Source: Pseudomonadota bacterium | GTDB taxonomy: Bacteria; Pseudomonadota; Alphaproteobacteria; Caulobacterales; Caulobacteraceae | Assembly: GCA_023433585.1 (NCBI GenBank) | Contig: JAEZCL010000270.1 | Location: 1 to 11,936, forward strand | Direction of reading: 5' to 3' | DNA length: 11,936 bases | Shown: piece by piece, positions 1 through 6,640 of the stretch | Numbering within the stretch: position 1 is the first letter of the stretch | Layout of the letters: the number at the start of each line of letters is the position of its first letter | Made by a program: the position numbers and the translations under genes | Notes under the pieces: model-generated | Told to the model about the DNA's origin: nothing | The model's input: only the letters and a program-made list of their open reading frames with translations | Databases searched by the model: none

Positions 1-315
1 ATGCTGGCCCGGCTTCAGGCGGCGCTGCGCGACGACGCGCGGATCAGCGGCCTGATCGCCGCCACGCACCGCGACCTGAACGCCTCGGGCCGCGCCATCC
101 AGATCTGGGACGGCCAGTGGCTGCAAAGCCCCGGCCAGGCCGGGCGCGGACTGGCCGGCGTGCGCCAGGCCATCGCCCTGGAGGTCGCCTTCGCCCCGCC
201 CGAATGCCGTGACCAGCCGGTGCGGGGCCTGGCCCTCATCACCTTCGCCGACGGCGCCCGCCTGGCGCTGGGCGCCCCGTCCTGGCGCTGGCGCGACCTG
301 CTGGAGATCGACTGA
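1..315 (+). CDS. Hypothetical protein, possibly the 3' part of a longer gene
   Basis: An open frame runs from an ATG at the first base of the window to TGA at 313-315 and encodes 104 residues. I do not recognise the family. It has no signal peptide or membrane helix. It reads as an alpha/beta protein with alternating hydrophobic residues near the C-terminus (VRGLALITFADGARLALG at about 75-92) and a Trp-rich end (SWRWRDLLEID). Because the ATG sits exactly at the window edge, I cannot see a ribosome binding site. The true start may lie upstream, with this being an internal Met of a larger protein. Codon use is high-GC like its neighbours and the frame is clean, so I believe it is coding. It converges on the methyltransferase gene across a repeat-bearing spacer. 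Confidence 0.6.
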   Translation: MLARLQAALRDDARISGLIAATHRDLNASGRAIQIWDGQWLQSPGQAGRGLAGVRQAIALEVAFAPPECRDQPVRGLALITFADGARLALGAPSWRWRDLLEID

Positions 316-350
316 TCCACGCCGCTTCCTCGGCTCATTCCGCACAGCGT

Positions 351-493
351 TCTCCCTCCCCTTCATGGGGAGGGGGCTGAGCCGAAGGCGAAGCGGGTGG
401 GGGCGGCAAGGCGAAACAGCGCATATGTCGCCGAGTCCACCCCACCCGGCCGTCGCTTCGCGCCGACCGCCCTCCCCATGAAGGGGAGGGAGA
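351..493. repeat. Long inverted-repeat intergenic element (REP/BIME-like)
   Basis: Two 24-bp arms, 351-374 and 470-493, are perfect reverse complements of each other. Each arm also folds on itself: CCCTCCCC at 354-361 pairs with GGGGAGGG at 367-374 around TTCAT, and the right arm mirrors this. Inside the arms, a GAAGCGGGTGG-type motif (about 390-400) has a degenerate counterpart in the right half (about 440-460). A related single-sided element lies at 10014-10060. It sits between two convergent genes, so it could act as a bidirectional transcription stop or mRNA-stabilising structure, but that role is inferred. Confidence 0.75.
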
Positions 494-558
494 AATGTCG
501 GTCAGGCCCGGAAGGCGACACATCCGGCGATCTCGGTCAGAGATGGCCGGACCCGCCT

Positions 559-1332
559 TCACTCGCCCCGCGCCTTCTTCTCCGCCAGCTTGGCCAGGAC
601 CCGTCCGCGCCCTTTCGATAGCGCGTGGACCACGCCGCGAAACGTCGCCACCTCCTGCTCGGTGAAGGCGGCGCGGCCCAGCATGACGCGCAGGTTGCGG
701 CTCATGGAGGGCTTCTTCTCGGGCGGGTGGAAGAAGCCGCCCGCCTCCAGTTCGGCCTCCAGGTGTTCGTACATGCCCAGCAGCAGGGCGTTGGGCGCGG
801 GCGGCTCACCCTCGCGGAACTTCGGCGGCGGCGCGTCCAGCACGCGGGTGCGCCACTCATAGGCGTTGATCGCCACGGCCTGAGCCAGGTTCAGGGAATG
901 GTGGCGCGGGTCGATGGGAATGGTGACGATCCCGGCGCACAGGGCGATGTCCACGGTCTCCAGCCCCGCCCGCTCGCCGCCGAACAGCAGGCCCGCGCGC
1001 AGACCCGAGGCCGTGTCGTCATAGAGCACGCCCGCCGCCTCGCGCGGCGTCCGCACCGGCTGGCGCGTCTCGCGCGGGCGGGCGGTGGTGGCGAAGACGG
1101 TGTTGAGGTCGGCGATCGCTTCGCTGACCGTGTCGAACACCCGCACGCCCTCCAGCACCCAGTCGGCGCCCGACGCGGTGGCCCAGGCGCGGTCCTGGGG
1201 CCAGCCGTCGCGCGGGGCGACCAGACGCAGGTCGCTGAGGCCGAAGTTGGCCATGACGCGCGCCACCGCGCCGATGTAGTCGGCCAACTGGGACTTGTCG
1301 AGGATGACGGCGGGCGGGGTCGGGGCGATCAT
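559..1332 (-). CDS. trmJ: TrmJ-type SPOUT tRNA/rRNA 2'-O-methyltransferase
   Basis: The 257-residue product is a SPOUT (SpoU) family RNA ribose methyltransferase. The closest known function is TrmJ, which methylates the 2'-O of nucleotide 32 in tRNA using S-adenosylmethionine, in the cytoplasm. The family signatures are present: an N-terminal substrate segment (ARVMANFGLSDLRLVAP, about 24-40), ATTARPR at 81-87, motif 2 LLFGGERAGL at about 115-124, and motif 3 IPIDPRHHSLNLAQAVAINAYEW at about 138-160, which forms the knotted cofactor site. The C-terminal extension after residue 165 matches TrmJ rather than the shorter TrmL. The ATG overlaps the TGA of the upstream sulfotransferase gene (ATGA), which suggests coupled translation. 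The exact RNA target is inferred from family resemblance. Confidence 0.9.
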   Translation of the reverse strand: MIAPTPPAVILDKSQLADYIGAVARVMANFGLSDLRLVAPRDGWPQDRAWATASGADWVLEGVRVFDTVSEAIADLNTVFATTARPRETRQPVRTPREAAGVLYDDTASGLRAGLLFGGERAGLETVDIALCAGIVTIPIDPRHHSLNLAQAVAINAYEWRTRVLDAPPPKFREGEPPAPNALLLGMYEHLEAELEAGGFFHPPEKKPSMSRNLRVMLGRAAFTEQEVATFRGVVHALSKGRGRVLAKLAEKKARGE

Positions 1333-2810
1333 GCGCGGCCTCTATCCAGCGCGGCCTTCAGCGGCCCCACGTGGCGCTCGTAGTTGCGCCAGCGGCCCGA
1401 AGCGCGGCGATACAGCGGCTCGCGCACCTGCCAGACGCTGGCGGTCCTGACGGCGTTGTCCAGCGCATGGAACGACAGGCAGCCGTCCTCCCAGTCTAGA
1501 CCGCAGAAGGCCAGCAGGTCGCGGACCTTCACCTTCGGATCGGCCACCAGGGCGTCGTAGTCCAGGGTGTGGATGTCGTCCGGCCACAGGGACTTCCAGT
1601 GCGCCATCAGCCGCTCCTGCTGGATCAGCCAGTGGGCCGCGTCCTCAAGGTCCAGCGCCCAGGGCATGGCGTGGCTGAGGTGCAGGAACCAGCAGGACAG
1701 GCAATTGTCCAGCGGGTCGCGCCGCGTGTGGACGATGCGCGCACGGGGGAACAGGGTCTTGATGAGGCCCACGTGCAGGAAATTGTCCGGCCGCTTATCG
1801 GTGACGACGTCGGCGCCGGGCAGGCGGGCGCGCAGCCCCTCCAGATAAGCCGCGCGCAGGGCCGCGACCTTCGCCTCATCCAGCGTCGCCAGGCTGTCCG
1901 GCCAGGGTTGCAGTTCGCGCCGCACCATCGCGGGCAGCAGCTCCAGCTCGCCGCCCGGCGTCACCCGGCTGTGCGCCGCCAGGATCTGTTCAGCCAGGGT
2001 CGAGCCGGAGCGAAACATGCCGCAGATGAAGACGGGCGCGTCCTCGCCGCCCTCGCCGTCCCTTTCAGTATTCTCGGCCGCCGGAAAGGCCGCGATCAGC
2101 CGGTCGACCACCGCCTCCTGCGCCGCCCGGTCATAGCGCGCGCCGGGCGGGCCGGGGATCAGGCGGCTGTCGCGGTTGGCCTGGCCGTAGGCGGCGAACG
2201 CCTCGTCATAGGCCCCGGCCTCGTCCAGCATCCGGCCCAGCGCGAAGCCCAGGTCGGCGCGGGCCATGCGTTCGTCCGGGCTTCCAGTCCCCACGGCCTT
2301 CAGCGCCGCGCGCAGGCGCCCGATCAGAGGATCGTCCGGCCCCGTCGTCCGCGCCACGGACGCCAGCCGCGCCAGGGCCAGGACATTGCCGGGCTCCAGC
2401 GCCAGGGCCTGCTCATAGGCGGCGCGGGCCGGATCGCGGCGGCCGCGATCCTCATGCAGATTGCCCAGGTTCAGCCAGGCGGGGGCGAACCGGGGGTTCA
2501 GCTTCAGCGCCGCCTCAAGCTCGGCCTGGGCGTCGTCCGGACGATGCAGGTCCTCGGACAGGATCACGGCCCGGTTCAGGCGCGCCTCCTCCGGCCCGCG
2601 CACGCCGCGCTTCAGCGCCTCGTCATAGGCCGCCAGCGCCGCCTCATGGCGCCCCAGCCGCCGTCGCAGCCGTCCCAGGTCGAACCACACGTCGGCCAGG
2701 TCCGGCCGCAGGGCCAGCAGAGCCTCAAACGCTCCGGCCGCGTCCTCCAGCCGCCCGGCGTTCTGATGCTCGACGGCCTGTCTCAGCCACGTTTCGGGCG
2801 TCGGGGCCAA
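1329..2810 (-). CDS. TPR-repeat sulfotransferase family protein
   Basis: This 493-residue protein has two parts. Residues about 5-215 are tetratricopeptide repeats (for example FDLGRLRRRLGRHEAALAAYDEAL and LNLGNLHEDRGRRDPARAAYEQAL). Residues about 258-490 are a sulfotransferase domain. The PAPS 5'-phosphosulfate loop is FICGMFRSGSTLAEQ at 261-275, DKRPDN is at 338-343, and the 3'-phosphate binding region is RIVHTRRDPLDNCLSCWF at 358-375. A conserved C-terminal patch reads VWQVREPLYRRASGRWRNYE. These features match the TPR-sulfotransferase group, whose catalytic domain resembles protein-tyrosine sulfotransferases. The substrate is unknown. The start chosen is TTG at 2808-2810, preceded by GGGACGG about 9 nt upstream and only 4 nt after the upstream gene's stop. 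No earlier start fits. Confidence 0.88.
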   Translation of the reverse strand: MAPTPETWLRQAVEHQNAGRLEDAAGAFEALLALRPDLADVWFDLGRLRRRLGRHEAALAAYDEALKRGVRGPEEARLNRAVILSEDLHRPDDAQAELEAALKLNPRFAPAWLNLGNLHEDRGRRDPARAAYEQALALEPGNVLALARLASVARTTGPDDPLIGRLRAALKAVGTGSPDERMARADLGFALGRMLDEAGAYDEAFAAYGQANRDSRLIPGPPGARYDRAAQEAVVDRLIAAFPAAENTERDGEGGEDAPVFICGMFRSGSTLAEQILAAHSRVTPGGELELLPAMVRRELQPWPDSLATLDEAKVAALRAAYLEGLRARLPGADVVTDKRPDNFLHVGLIKTLFPRARIVHTRRDPLDNCLSCWFLHLSHAMPWALDLEDAAHWLIQQERLMAHWKSLWPDDIHTLDYDALVADPKVKVRDLLAFCGLDWEDGCLSFHALDNAVRTASVWQVREPLYRRASGRWRNYERHVGPLKAALDRGRA

Positions 2811-2814
2811 GGGA

Positions 2815-3837
2815 TCAGTCCGTCCCGATCATGGCGTCCCAGGCGTCGGCGGTTCCCGCCTCCACCTCGGCCACGGCGACGGCGGGCCAGCCGACACGGG
2901 CGTTCGCGCTCTCGCGCCAGGCCATGACGATCAGGTCGCGCAGCTCCCCCGCCCCGGCGCCCAGCCGCGTGACGGCGAACTCGGCTCCGCGCGCGTCACT
3001 TTCACTGAAGGCGCCGTCCTTCTCCAGCCGGTAGAACGGCGTCACCTCGCCCAGCCCGGCGTTGATGTAACGGACGGTGCGCTGTTCGATCGGGCATTCG
3101 CACGGACCGAGCGCGGCCATGGCGGCCTCCACCTGATCCAGGCGGGCGACGCGGGCCACATAGGCGCCCTCGAACAGGCCGTGGGTGCGGCGCGAGGTGG
3201 TGAAGCCCTCCGGGTTCGGCGTATCCCGGTCCCAGCCGTTGTAATGGATGGTCAGGTGCAGCGGCTGGGCGGCGTCGCCCACATAGTGCGCCCAGACGCC
3301 CAGGTCGCGGATCAGCAGGCCCTCCCGGCGGCGGCGATCCTCGGCATACCAGGCGCGTTTCGCCGGGTCCGTCTCGCGCGCCTCGGCGGCGTTCAGCACG
3401 CGCCAGTAGGCGAAGTCGCGCACCAGCTGATGCCAGCCGTCGATCAGGGCGTAATAGAGCCAGCCCGCGTCATCGACGCCGAGGCCCGCCTGGGTCAGGG
3501 CCGCCTCATATTGGCTGCGCAGCTCGGGCATGGCGGCGATGTCCGGCCCCGCCGCCGTCAGGACGCGCCCGTCCTCGGTCAGATCGATGAAGTGGGCCGT
3601 GTCCCGCTCGCGGGCGTGAGTGCGCGGCCCGCCCTTCCAGCGGTCCGGCTCGCGCGCCAGCTCGCCCACCTCGGTGGCCGCCTGGGTGGTGCGCAGGAAG
3701 GCCGGGATCTCGTCCGGCAAGGCTCGCATGGCCGCCACCCCGATCAGGCGGTGGCCGGTGGCGCCCCAGGCCCCCACATCGGCGGCGGGCGCCGCCATGA
3801 CGGCGAGGGCGCAAAGGGCGATGAGGGCGCGTTTCAT
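2815..3837 (-). CDS. Secreted S1/P1 nuclease / zinc-dependent phospholipase C superfamily protein
   Basis: The product is 340 residues with a Sec signal peptide (residues 1-23, ending VGA) and a mature N-terminus of Trp-Gly. This is diagnostic, because the mature Trp1 coordinates zinc in the family. The ligand set is visible: W24, H29, D65, H82 (TAHFIDL), the HYVGDAAQPLH motif with H184, D188 and H194, and H219 with E223 in HGLFE. This predicts a trinuclear zinc site cleaving phosphodiester bonds in single-stranded nucleic acid, or phospholipid headgroups, in the periplasm or outside the cell. The last ligand is Glu, as in bacterial phospholipase C, where P1/S1 nucleases have Asp. The open frame extends upstream to 3984, but that segment is Arg-rich and implausible. 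ATG 3837 gives the signal peptide and has GGAG 8 nt upstream. It leads the sulfotransferase-trmJ set. Confidence 0.87.
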   Translation of the reverse strand: MKRALIALCALAVMAAPAADVGAWGATGHRLIGVAAMRALPDEIPAFLRTTQAATEVGELAREPDRWKGGPRTHARERDTAHFIDLTEDGRVLTAAGPDIAAMPELRSQYEAALTQAGLGVDDAGWLYYALIDGWHQLVRDFAYWRVLNAAEARETDPAKRAWYAEDRRRREGLLIRDLGVWAHYVGDAAQPLHLTIHYNGWDRDTPNPEGFTTSRRTHGLFEGAYVARVARLDQVEAAMAALGPCECPIEQRTVRYINAGLGEVTPFYRLEKDGAFSESDARGAEFAVTRLGAGAGELRDLIVMAWRESANARVGWPAVAVAEVEAGTADAWDAMIGTD

Positions 3838-3982
3838 GACGGCGGCTCCAGGGGATGGTGGACGCGACTTAACGGATACGGCGCAAAGCCTCCACCGCCT
3901 CGCCACTTTTTCGCCCGCTCCATGAGTCATCCAGCGGCCGTCGGCGCGCTTCGGGGGCCGGCGCCGCCGAGATTTCCGCATC
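3838..3982. promoter_or_regulatory. Divergent intergenic region between the nuclease and the 3D-domain gene
   Basis: This 145-bp spacer separates divergent start codons, so it should carry the promoters of both transcription units. The only clear element is the nuclease ribosome binding site GGAG, just upstream of its ATG. I see no convincing -35/-10 pair and no strong inverted repeat. Confidence 0.4.
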
Positions 3983-4492
3983 ATGCTGTCGACGACCGCC
4001 GCCGCCTTGGCCGCCTTTCTCGCCCTGTTCCTGTCGCCGGCGCCGGAAGGCCCTGTGGCTTACAGCGACGTTCTGGCCGAAGAGCAGGCCCAGGCCGAGG
4101 CGGCCGCAGTCTTTGAGGCGTCGCTGCACGAAGCCGATCCCGACTGGCGGCTGTCGGCGCGGCTCTATCACGCGGGCGGCGGCGGCGCGACGGGACTGGA
4201 TTCCCTGGGTTGCCGGCCCATCGCCATGCGCACGGTCGCCATCGACCCCCGCGTGGTGCCCCGGCGCACCCGCCTGTTCATCCGCGAAACGGTGGGCCTG
4301 CGCCTGGCGGACGGCCGCGTCCATGACGGCTTCTGGTATGCGTCGGACACCGGCGGCGCCATCAAGGGCAACAAGATCGATCTCTACACCGGCCACGGGC
4401 GCGGCTCGATGAACCCGGTCATGCCGCTGAACATGTCCACCCTGACCGTGGTGGACGCGGGCGAATTCGAGGGCTGCCCGCCGGACGCCTGA
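3983..4492 (+). CDS. Exported 3D-domain protein
   Basis: This 169-residue protein has a hydrophobic N-terminus (residues 5-18) that looks like a signal peptide, followed by an acidic/Ala-rich linker. It ends in a 3D domain, the double-psi-barrel fold seen at the C-terminus of MltA lytic transglycosylases and in Rpf/YabE-type cell-wall proteins. The three defining aspartates are D88 (TVAIDPRVVP), D122 (ASDTGGAIKGNK) and D133 (KIDLY). Cys77 and Cys165 flank the domain and could form a disulfide in the periplasm. A role in peptidoglycan cleavage or remodelling is inferred from the family, but no separate MltA catalytic domain is present. Start ATG 3983 has only a weak GAG-type binding site. The gene is convergent with the next one, separated by 7 nt. 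Confidence 0.85.
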   Translation: MLSTTAAALAAFLALFLSPAPEGPVAYSDVLAEEQAQAEAAAVFEASLHEADPDWRLSARLYHAGGGGATGLDSLGCRPIAMRTVAIDPRVVPRRTRLFIRETVGLRLADGRVHDGFWYASDTGGAIKGNKIDLYTGHGRGSMNPVMPLNMSTLTVVDAGEFEGCPPDA

Positions 4493-4499
4493 CGTTCGC

Positions 4500-5063
4500 C
4501 TACTCCGGCGCCTCGGGCGTCCAGCAATCGGCCAGAGCCTGGACGCTTTCCTCCCACCAGATGGCGTGGGGGGCGTTCACGTTGCCCTGGACCTGAAATT
4601 GAACCAGCGCGCCTTCGGAACCGGCTTGGGACCAGCGGCTGCGGAAGACGACCTGGGCGCCGTCGGCGACGACGACGATCTGTTCCGGTTCCGCGCGCAG
4701 GCCGTACACCTGAGGACGGGGCGGCGCCATGTTCTCCATGGCGATCAGCACCTCCCGCACCGTCGGACAGGTCCGGGAATCGGCCCAGACCAGCGCCGTC
4801 TGTCCCGTCCGGTCGCCGACCGCGCGGCGGACGATCCAGCGGCGCGACCGGTCCGCGCCATCGCCGGTCCAGTGGCCGTAGATGGCATTGACTGTCCAGC
4901 TTCGGCTCAAGGACGCCATCTCGCTGATGAAGACGCCCGGCTCCCGGAACATGCCCGGCCCGGCGGTCTGGGCCTGTTCGACCGCCTCCTCGAACGACTG
5001 GGCGAGAACCGGCGGAGCGAAGGCCGCCGCACCGGCCAGGATCATCGCCAGGCGTCTGACCAT
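4500..5063 (-). CDS. Secreted hypothetical protein
   Basis: I do not recognise this 187-residue protein. It begins with a clear signal peptide (MVRRLAMILAGAAAFAPPVLA, cleavage probably after Ala21 before QSF), so the mature protein is likely periplasmic. The mature part is beta-rich with many Trp residues and two cysteines, C99 (SRTCPTVREV) and C180 (ADCWTPE), suited to a single disulfide. The longer upstream frame, to 5222, is the shadow of the Mpo1-like gene and was rejected. The ATG at 5061-5063 shares one base with the stop of that gene (TGATG), so translation is probably coupled. It is the last gene of a three-gene minus-strand set. Confidence 0.75.
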   Translation of the reverse strand: MVRRLAMILAGAAAFAPPVLAQSFEEAVEQAQTAGPGMFREPGVFISEMASLSRSWTVNAIYGHWTGDGADRSRRWIVRRAVGDRTGQTALVWADSRTCPTVREVLIAMENMAPPRPQVYGLRAEPEQIVVVADGAQVVFRSRWSQAGSEGALVQFQVQGNVNAPHAIWWEESVQALADCWTPEAPE

Positions 5064-5383
5064 CAGAATTTCCGCTTCCCGCCCACCGTTTCGAAGAACA
5101 GGCGGAAGTCCCCCATCAGGCTCCACAGGGGGTATTTGAACGTGGCGGGCCTGTTCTTCTCGAAGAAGAAGTGGCCCACCCAGGCGAAGCCGTAGCCGAT
5201 CACCGGCATGGCCAGCAGCCACCAGGCGTTGCGGGTCAGGATGGCGATCCCCAGCGCCACGAACACCAGCCCGGTCCCGACCACATGGATGCGCCGGCAG
5301 GTCCGGTTGGAGTGCTCATGGATGTAATATGGATAGAAAGCCTCGAACGACGGATACCGTTCGGCCGCGCCCTGTTCGCTCAT
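5063..5383 (-). CDS. Mpo1-like (DUF962) membrane protein
   Basis: This 106-residue integral membrane protein belongs to the Mpo1/DUF962 family. The family pattern is clear: YPYYIHEHSNRTCRRIHVVGT (residues about 17-37, with H22, H24, N26 and H33), two hydrophobic helices (about 35-50 and 54-70), and GHFFFEKNRPATF at 70-82. Yeast Mpo1 is an Fe(II)-dependent dioxygenase that shortens 2-hydroxy fatty acids, and the conserved histidines are the proposed iron ligands. Bacterial members are mostly uncharacterised, so a lipid-oxidation role is inferred. Start ATG 5381-5383 has a strong GGGAGG site at 5389-5394. Longer forms reaching 5908 are out of register with the preceding gene and were rejected. 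It lies 41 nt downstream of the multi-TM gene and overlaps the next gene by one base. Confidence 0.87.
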   Translation of the reverse strand: MSEQGAAERYPSFEAFYPYYIHEHSNRTCRRIHVVGTGLVFVALGIAILTRNAWWLLAMPVIGYGFAWVGHFFFEKNRPATFKYPLWSLMGDFRLFFETVGGKRKF

Positions 5384-5387
5384 CCGA

Positions 5388-5394
5388 TCCTCCC
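5388..5394 (-). promoter_or_regulatory. Ribosome binding site fixing the Mpo1-like start
   Basis: On the minus strand GGGAGGA precedes ATG 5383 by about 4-5 nt. It supports the 106-residue form over longer open frames. Confidence 0.7.
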
Positions 5395-5424
5395 TTTTGC
5401 GGCGAGCTTGCGACGCCCCCGGCG

Positions 5425-5958
5425 TCACCGCAAGTCCGAGGCGGGTTCGGGCCCCAGCACCCGGCGGATCAGCGGCCAGATGCGCACCGCCGCCGCGATG
5501 AAACCCACGACGCTGGCCAGCACCTGGAACGCCGCCCAGATCGCCTCGACCGCTCCGCCCCCGAACAGGGCCGCCGTGACCGGATACAGCACCCGGCTGA
5601 CCCCGATGCGGAAATCGGCGTAGGCGCTGGAATATTCGATCGACCGCTCGGCGAAGAAGGCGATGACCACCGCCGCCGACACCGGCGCCCACAGCAGCGG
5701 CAGGAGCAGGACCAGCGCGCCCAGCACCACCGCCAGTTTGGTCCCCAGGGTGTGCGGCGAAATCAGACTCAGCACCACACCGGCCCCCAGCGACAGCACC
5801 GTCAGGGCCAGCATCAGAGGCAGAACCAGATCGGCCCCCGCCATCAGGTCCATCCAGATCATGGCGATCAGAACGCCCGCGCCGGACACCAGGAACGCCC
5901 CCAGCCACAGGGCCGCATACTGGCTGACCCGCCGCTTCAGATGGCCGCCGTGAAACAT
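5425..5958 (-). CDS. Multi-pass membrane protein of unknown function
   Basis: This 177-residue protein is dominated by hydrophobic segments at about 14-36, 43-66, 73-102 (possibly two helices), 123-135 and 143-165. Its N-terminus is short and basic (HLKRR) and its tail is Arg-containing (RIWPLIRRVLG). I see no catalytic motif and cannot place it in a named family. It looks like a generic inner-membrane protein. An in-frame ATG also exists at 6006, but ATG 5958 has GGAG 7 nt upstream and gives a normal membrane-protein start, so I chose it. It is the first gene of the set with the Mpo1-like and secreted proteins, which hints at a shared envelope role without identifying it. Confidence 0.75.
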   Translation of the reverse strand: MFHGGHLKRRVSQYAALWLGAFLVSGAGVLIAMIWMDLMAGADLVLPLMLALTVLSLGAGVVLSLISPHTLGTKLAVVLGALVLLLPLLWAPVSAAVVIAFFAERSIEYSSAYADFRIGVSRVLYPVTAALFGGGAVEAIWAAFQVLASVVGFIAAAVRIWPLIRRVLGPEPASDLR

Positions 5959-6271
5959 GGTCCGTCTCCGCTCAGCGAGGGAACCATGCCGCGCGGGGAT
6001 GAGCATGTCGATTCAGGTTTCGGTGTTCGGCGGAACCGCCCCCTCATCCGGCCTGCTTCGCAGGCCACCTTCTCACAAGCCACCTTCTCCACAAGGGTGA
6101 AGAGAAGAGTAGTGGGAGTGGACGCAGGGCGGTAATGATGGAGCTCAACGCAACCTACCGGTTCCAACCTGCCTATATATGCTCGCCCAAATTCTCATGT
6201 CGCACTTCGCGGTCTTCGTGCGGATTAAGTTCTGACAGGCAAAAACTCGGAAGTTTAACTGTAGATAAAAA
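5959..6271. other. Intergenic region with REP-like repeat and a sharp shift to AT-rich DNA
   Basis: These 313 bases separate two divergent genes. The left half is GC-rich and contains the REP-like repeat described separately. From about 6165 the composition drops sharply to AT-rich (TATATATG at 6172-6179, and runs of A near 6240 and 6267). Promoters for both flanking genes should lie here, and TATATA around 6173 is a possible -10. I see no convincing -35 or RNA gene. Confidence 0.5.
6045..6110. repeat. REP-like intergenic repeat with an internal direct duplication
   Basis: The stretch contains the palindromic core GGCCTGCTTCGCAGGCC (6052-6068), where GGCCTGC and GCAGGCC pair around TTC. This type of element is common between genes of alphaproteobacteria. 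Next to it, GCCACCTTCTCACAA (6064-6078) is repeated almost exactly as GCCACCTTCTCCACAA (6079-6094), a tandem duplication of about 15 bp. A spurious open frame crosses it on the minus strand. Confidence 0.65.
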
Positions 6272-6526
6272 ATGACAATTATATTTTATGCTGCTCTGAT
6301 TGTATTTTTTTCATTATCATACTGGCTCGCCAGAGAAAATTATCTTGGCGGATTGGCAGCGATGCTCGCCATGGCTGTTTGGGTTATTATAGGAATATTT
6401 TGCTTCAGGTGCCCAAATTGTAGGTGGCCCATTGTTTTCGGAAGAATCAAAATCGGACCTGATGCAACAATTCCGTATGTGACCTTGCCTCTAGGGCATT
6501 GTCATAAATGTAAGAAATCATACTAA
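6272..6526 (+). CDS. Small membrane protein with paired CxxC motifs in an AT-rich island
   Basis: The product is 84 residues. It has two predicted membrane helices (about 2-19 and 26-44) followed by a short cytoplasmic or periplasmic domain with CPNC at 47-50 and CHKC at 77-80, plus Cys44. The two CxxC pairs, about 30 residues apart, form a zinc-ribbon-like pattern, so metal binding is plausible. The family is not one I recognise. Its DNA is far richer in A and T than every neighbour, with codons such as ATA, TTT and AAA that the rest of the window avoids. That suggests recent acquisition or unusual constraint. No good ribosome binding site precedes ATG 6272, only a purine-rich AGATAAAAA stretch. 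The intact frame, helices and cysteine spacing argue that it is coding. Confidence 0.65.
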   Translation: MTIIFYAALIVFFSLSYWLARENYLGGLAAMLAMAVWVIIGIFCFRCPNCRWPIVFGRIKIGPDATIPYVTLPLGHCHKCKKSY

Positions 6527-6640
6527 ATATATATAATTATTCAGTTACTTTATACGCCACAAGCATCATGCCTACGCTCCGGCCAACCAGAACACGGCCT
6601 ACACTACGAGATCTCGGCGGCCGGCGGCGTCGTTTACCTA
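6527..6640. other. Intergenic region between convergent genes
   Basis: This spacer starts as the AT-rich tail of the island (ATATATATAATTATT, about 6528-6542) and returns to GC-rich DNA by about 6570. It contains a perfect 10-bp palindrome, CGAGATCTCG (6608-6617), followed by CG-rich repeats. No clear hairpin with a T-run is seen, so I do not call a terminator. Confidence 0.4.

Noticed and set aside
335..562. Short frames on both strands through the 316-558 spacer
   Set aside because: They read through the inverted repeat and give the Pro/Gly/Arg-rich peptides typical of such elements.
1569..2927. A 452-codon open frame on the + strand opposite the sulfotransferase
   Set aside because: It is a GC-bias shadow: its protein is rich in Arg, Gln and Gly with no domain, while the minus strand encodes clear TPR and sulfotransferase motifs.
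3181..4116. A 311-codon + strand frame spanning the nuclease gene and the divergent promoter
   Set aside because: It overlaps two well-supported genes and lacks any recognisable motif.
5329..6135. A 268-codon + strand frame opposite the multi-TM gene
   Set aside because: Its product is Gln/Arg/His-rich low-complexity sequence, whereas the minus strand gives coherent membrane helices.
5937..6167. A 76-codon minus-strand frame with EKVACEKVACEAGRMRG
   Set aside because: This peptide is a translation of the REP-like repeat and its duplication, not a conserved protein.
6255..6269. Possible CtrA site (TTAA, 7 nt, TAAA) just before the AT-rich gene
   Set aside because: One half-site has a mismatch, and such a match is likely by chance in AT-rich DNA.
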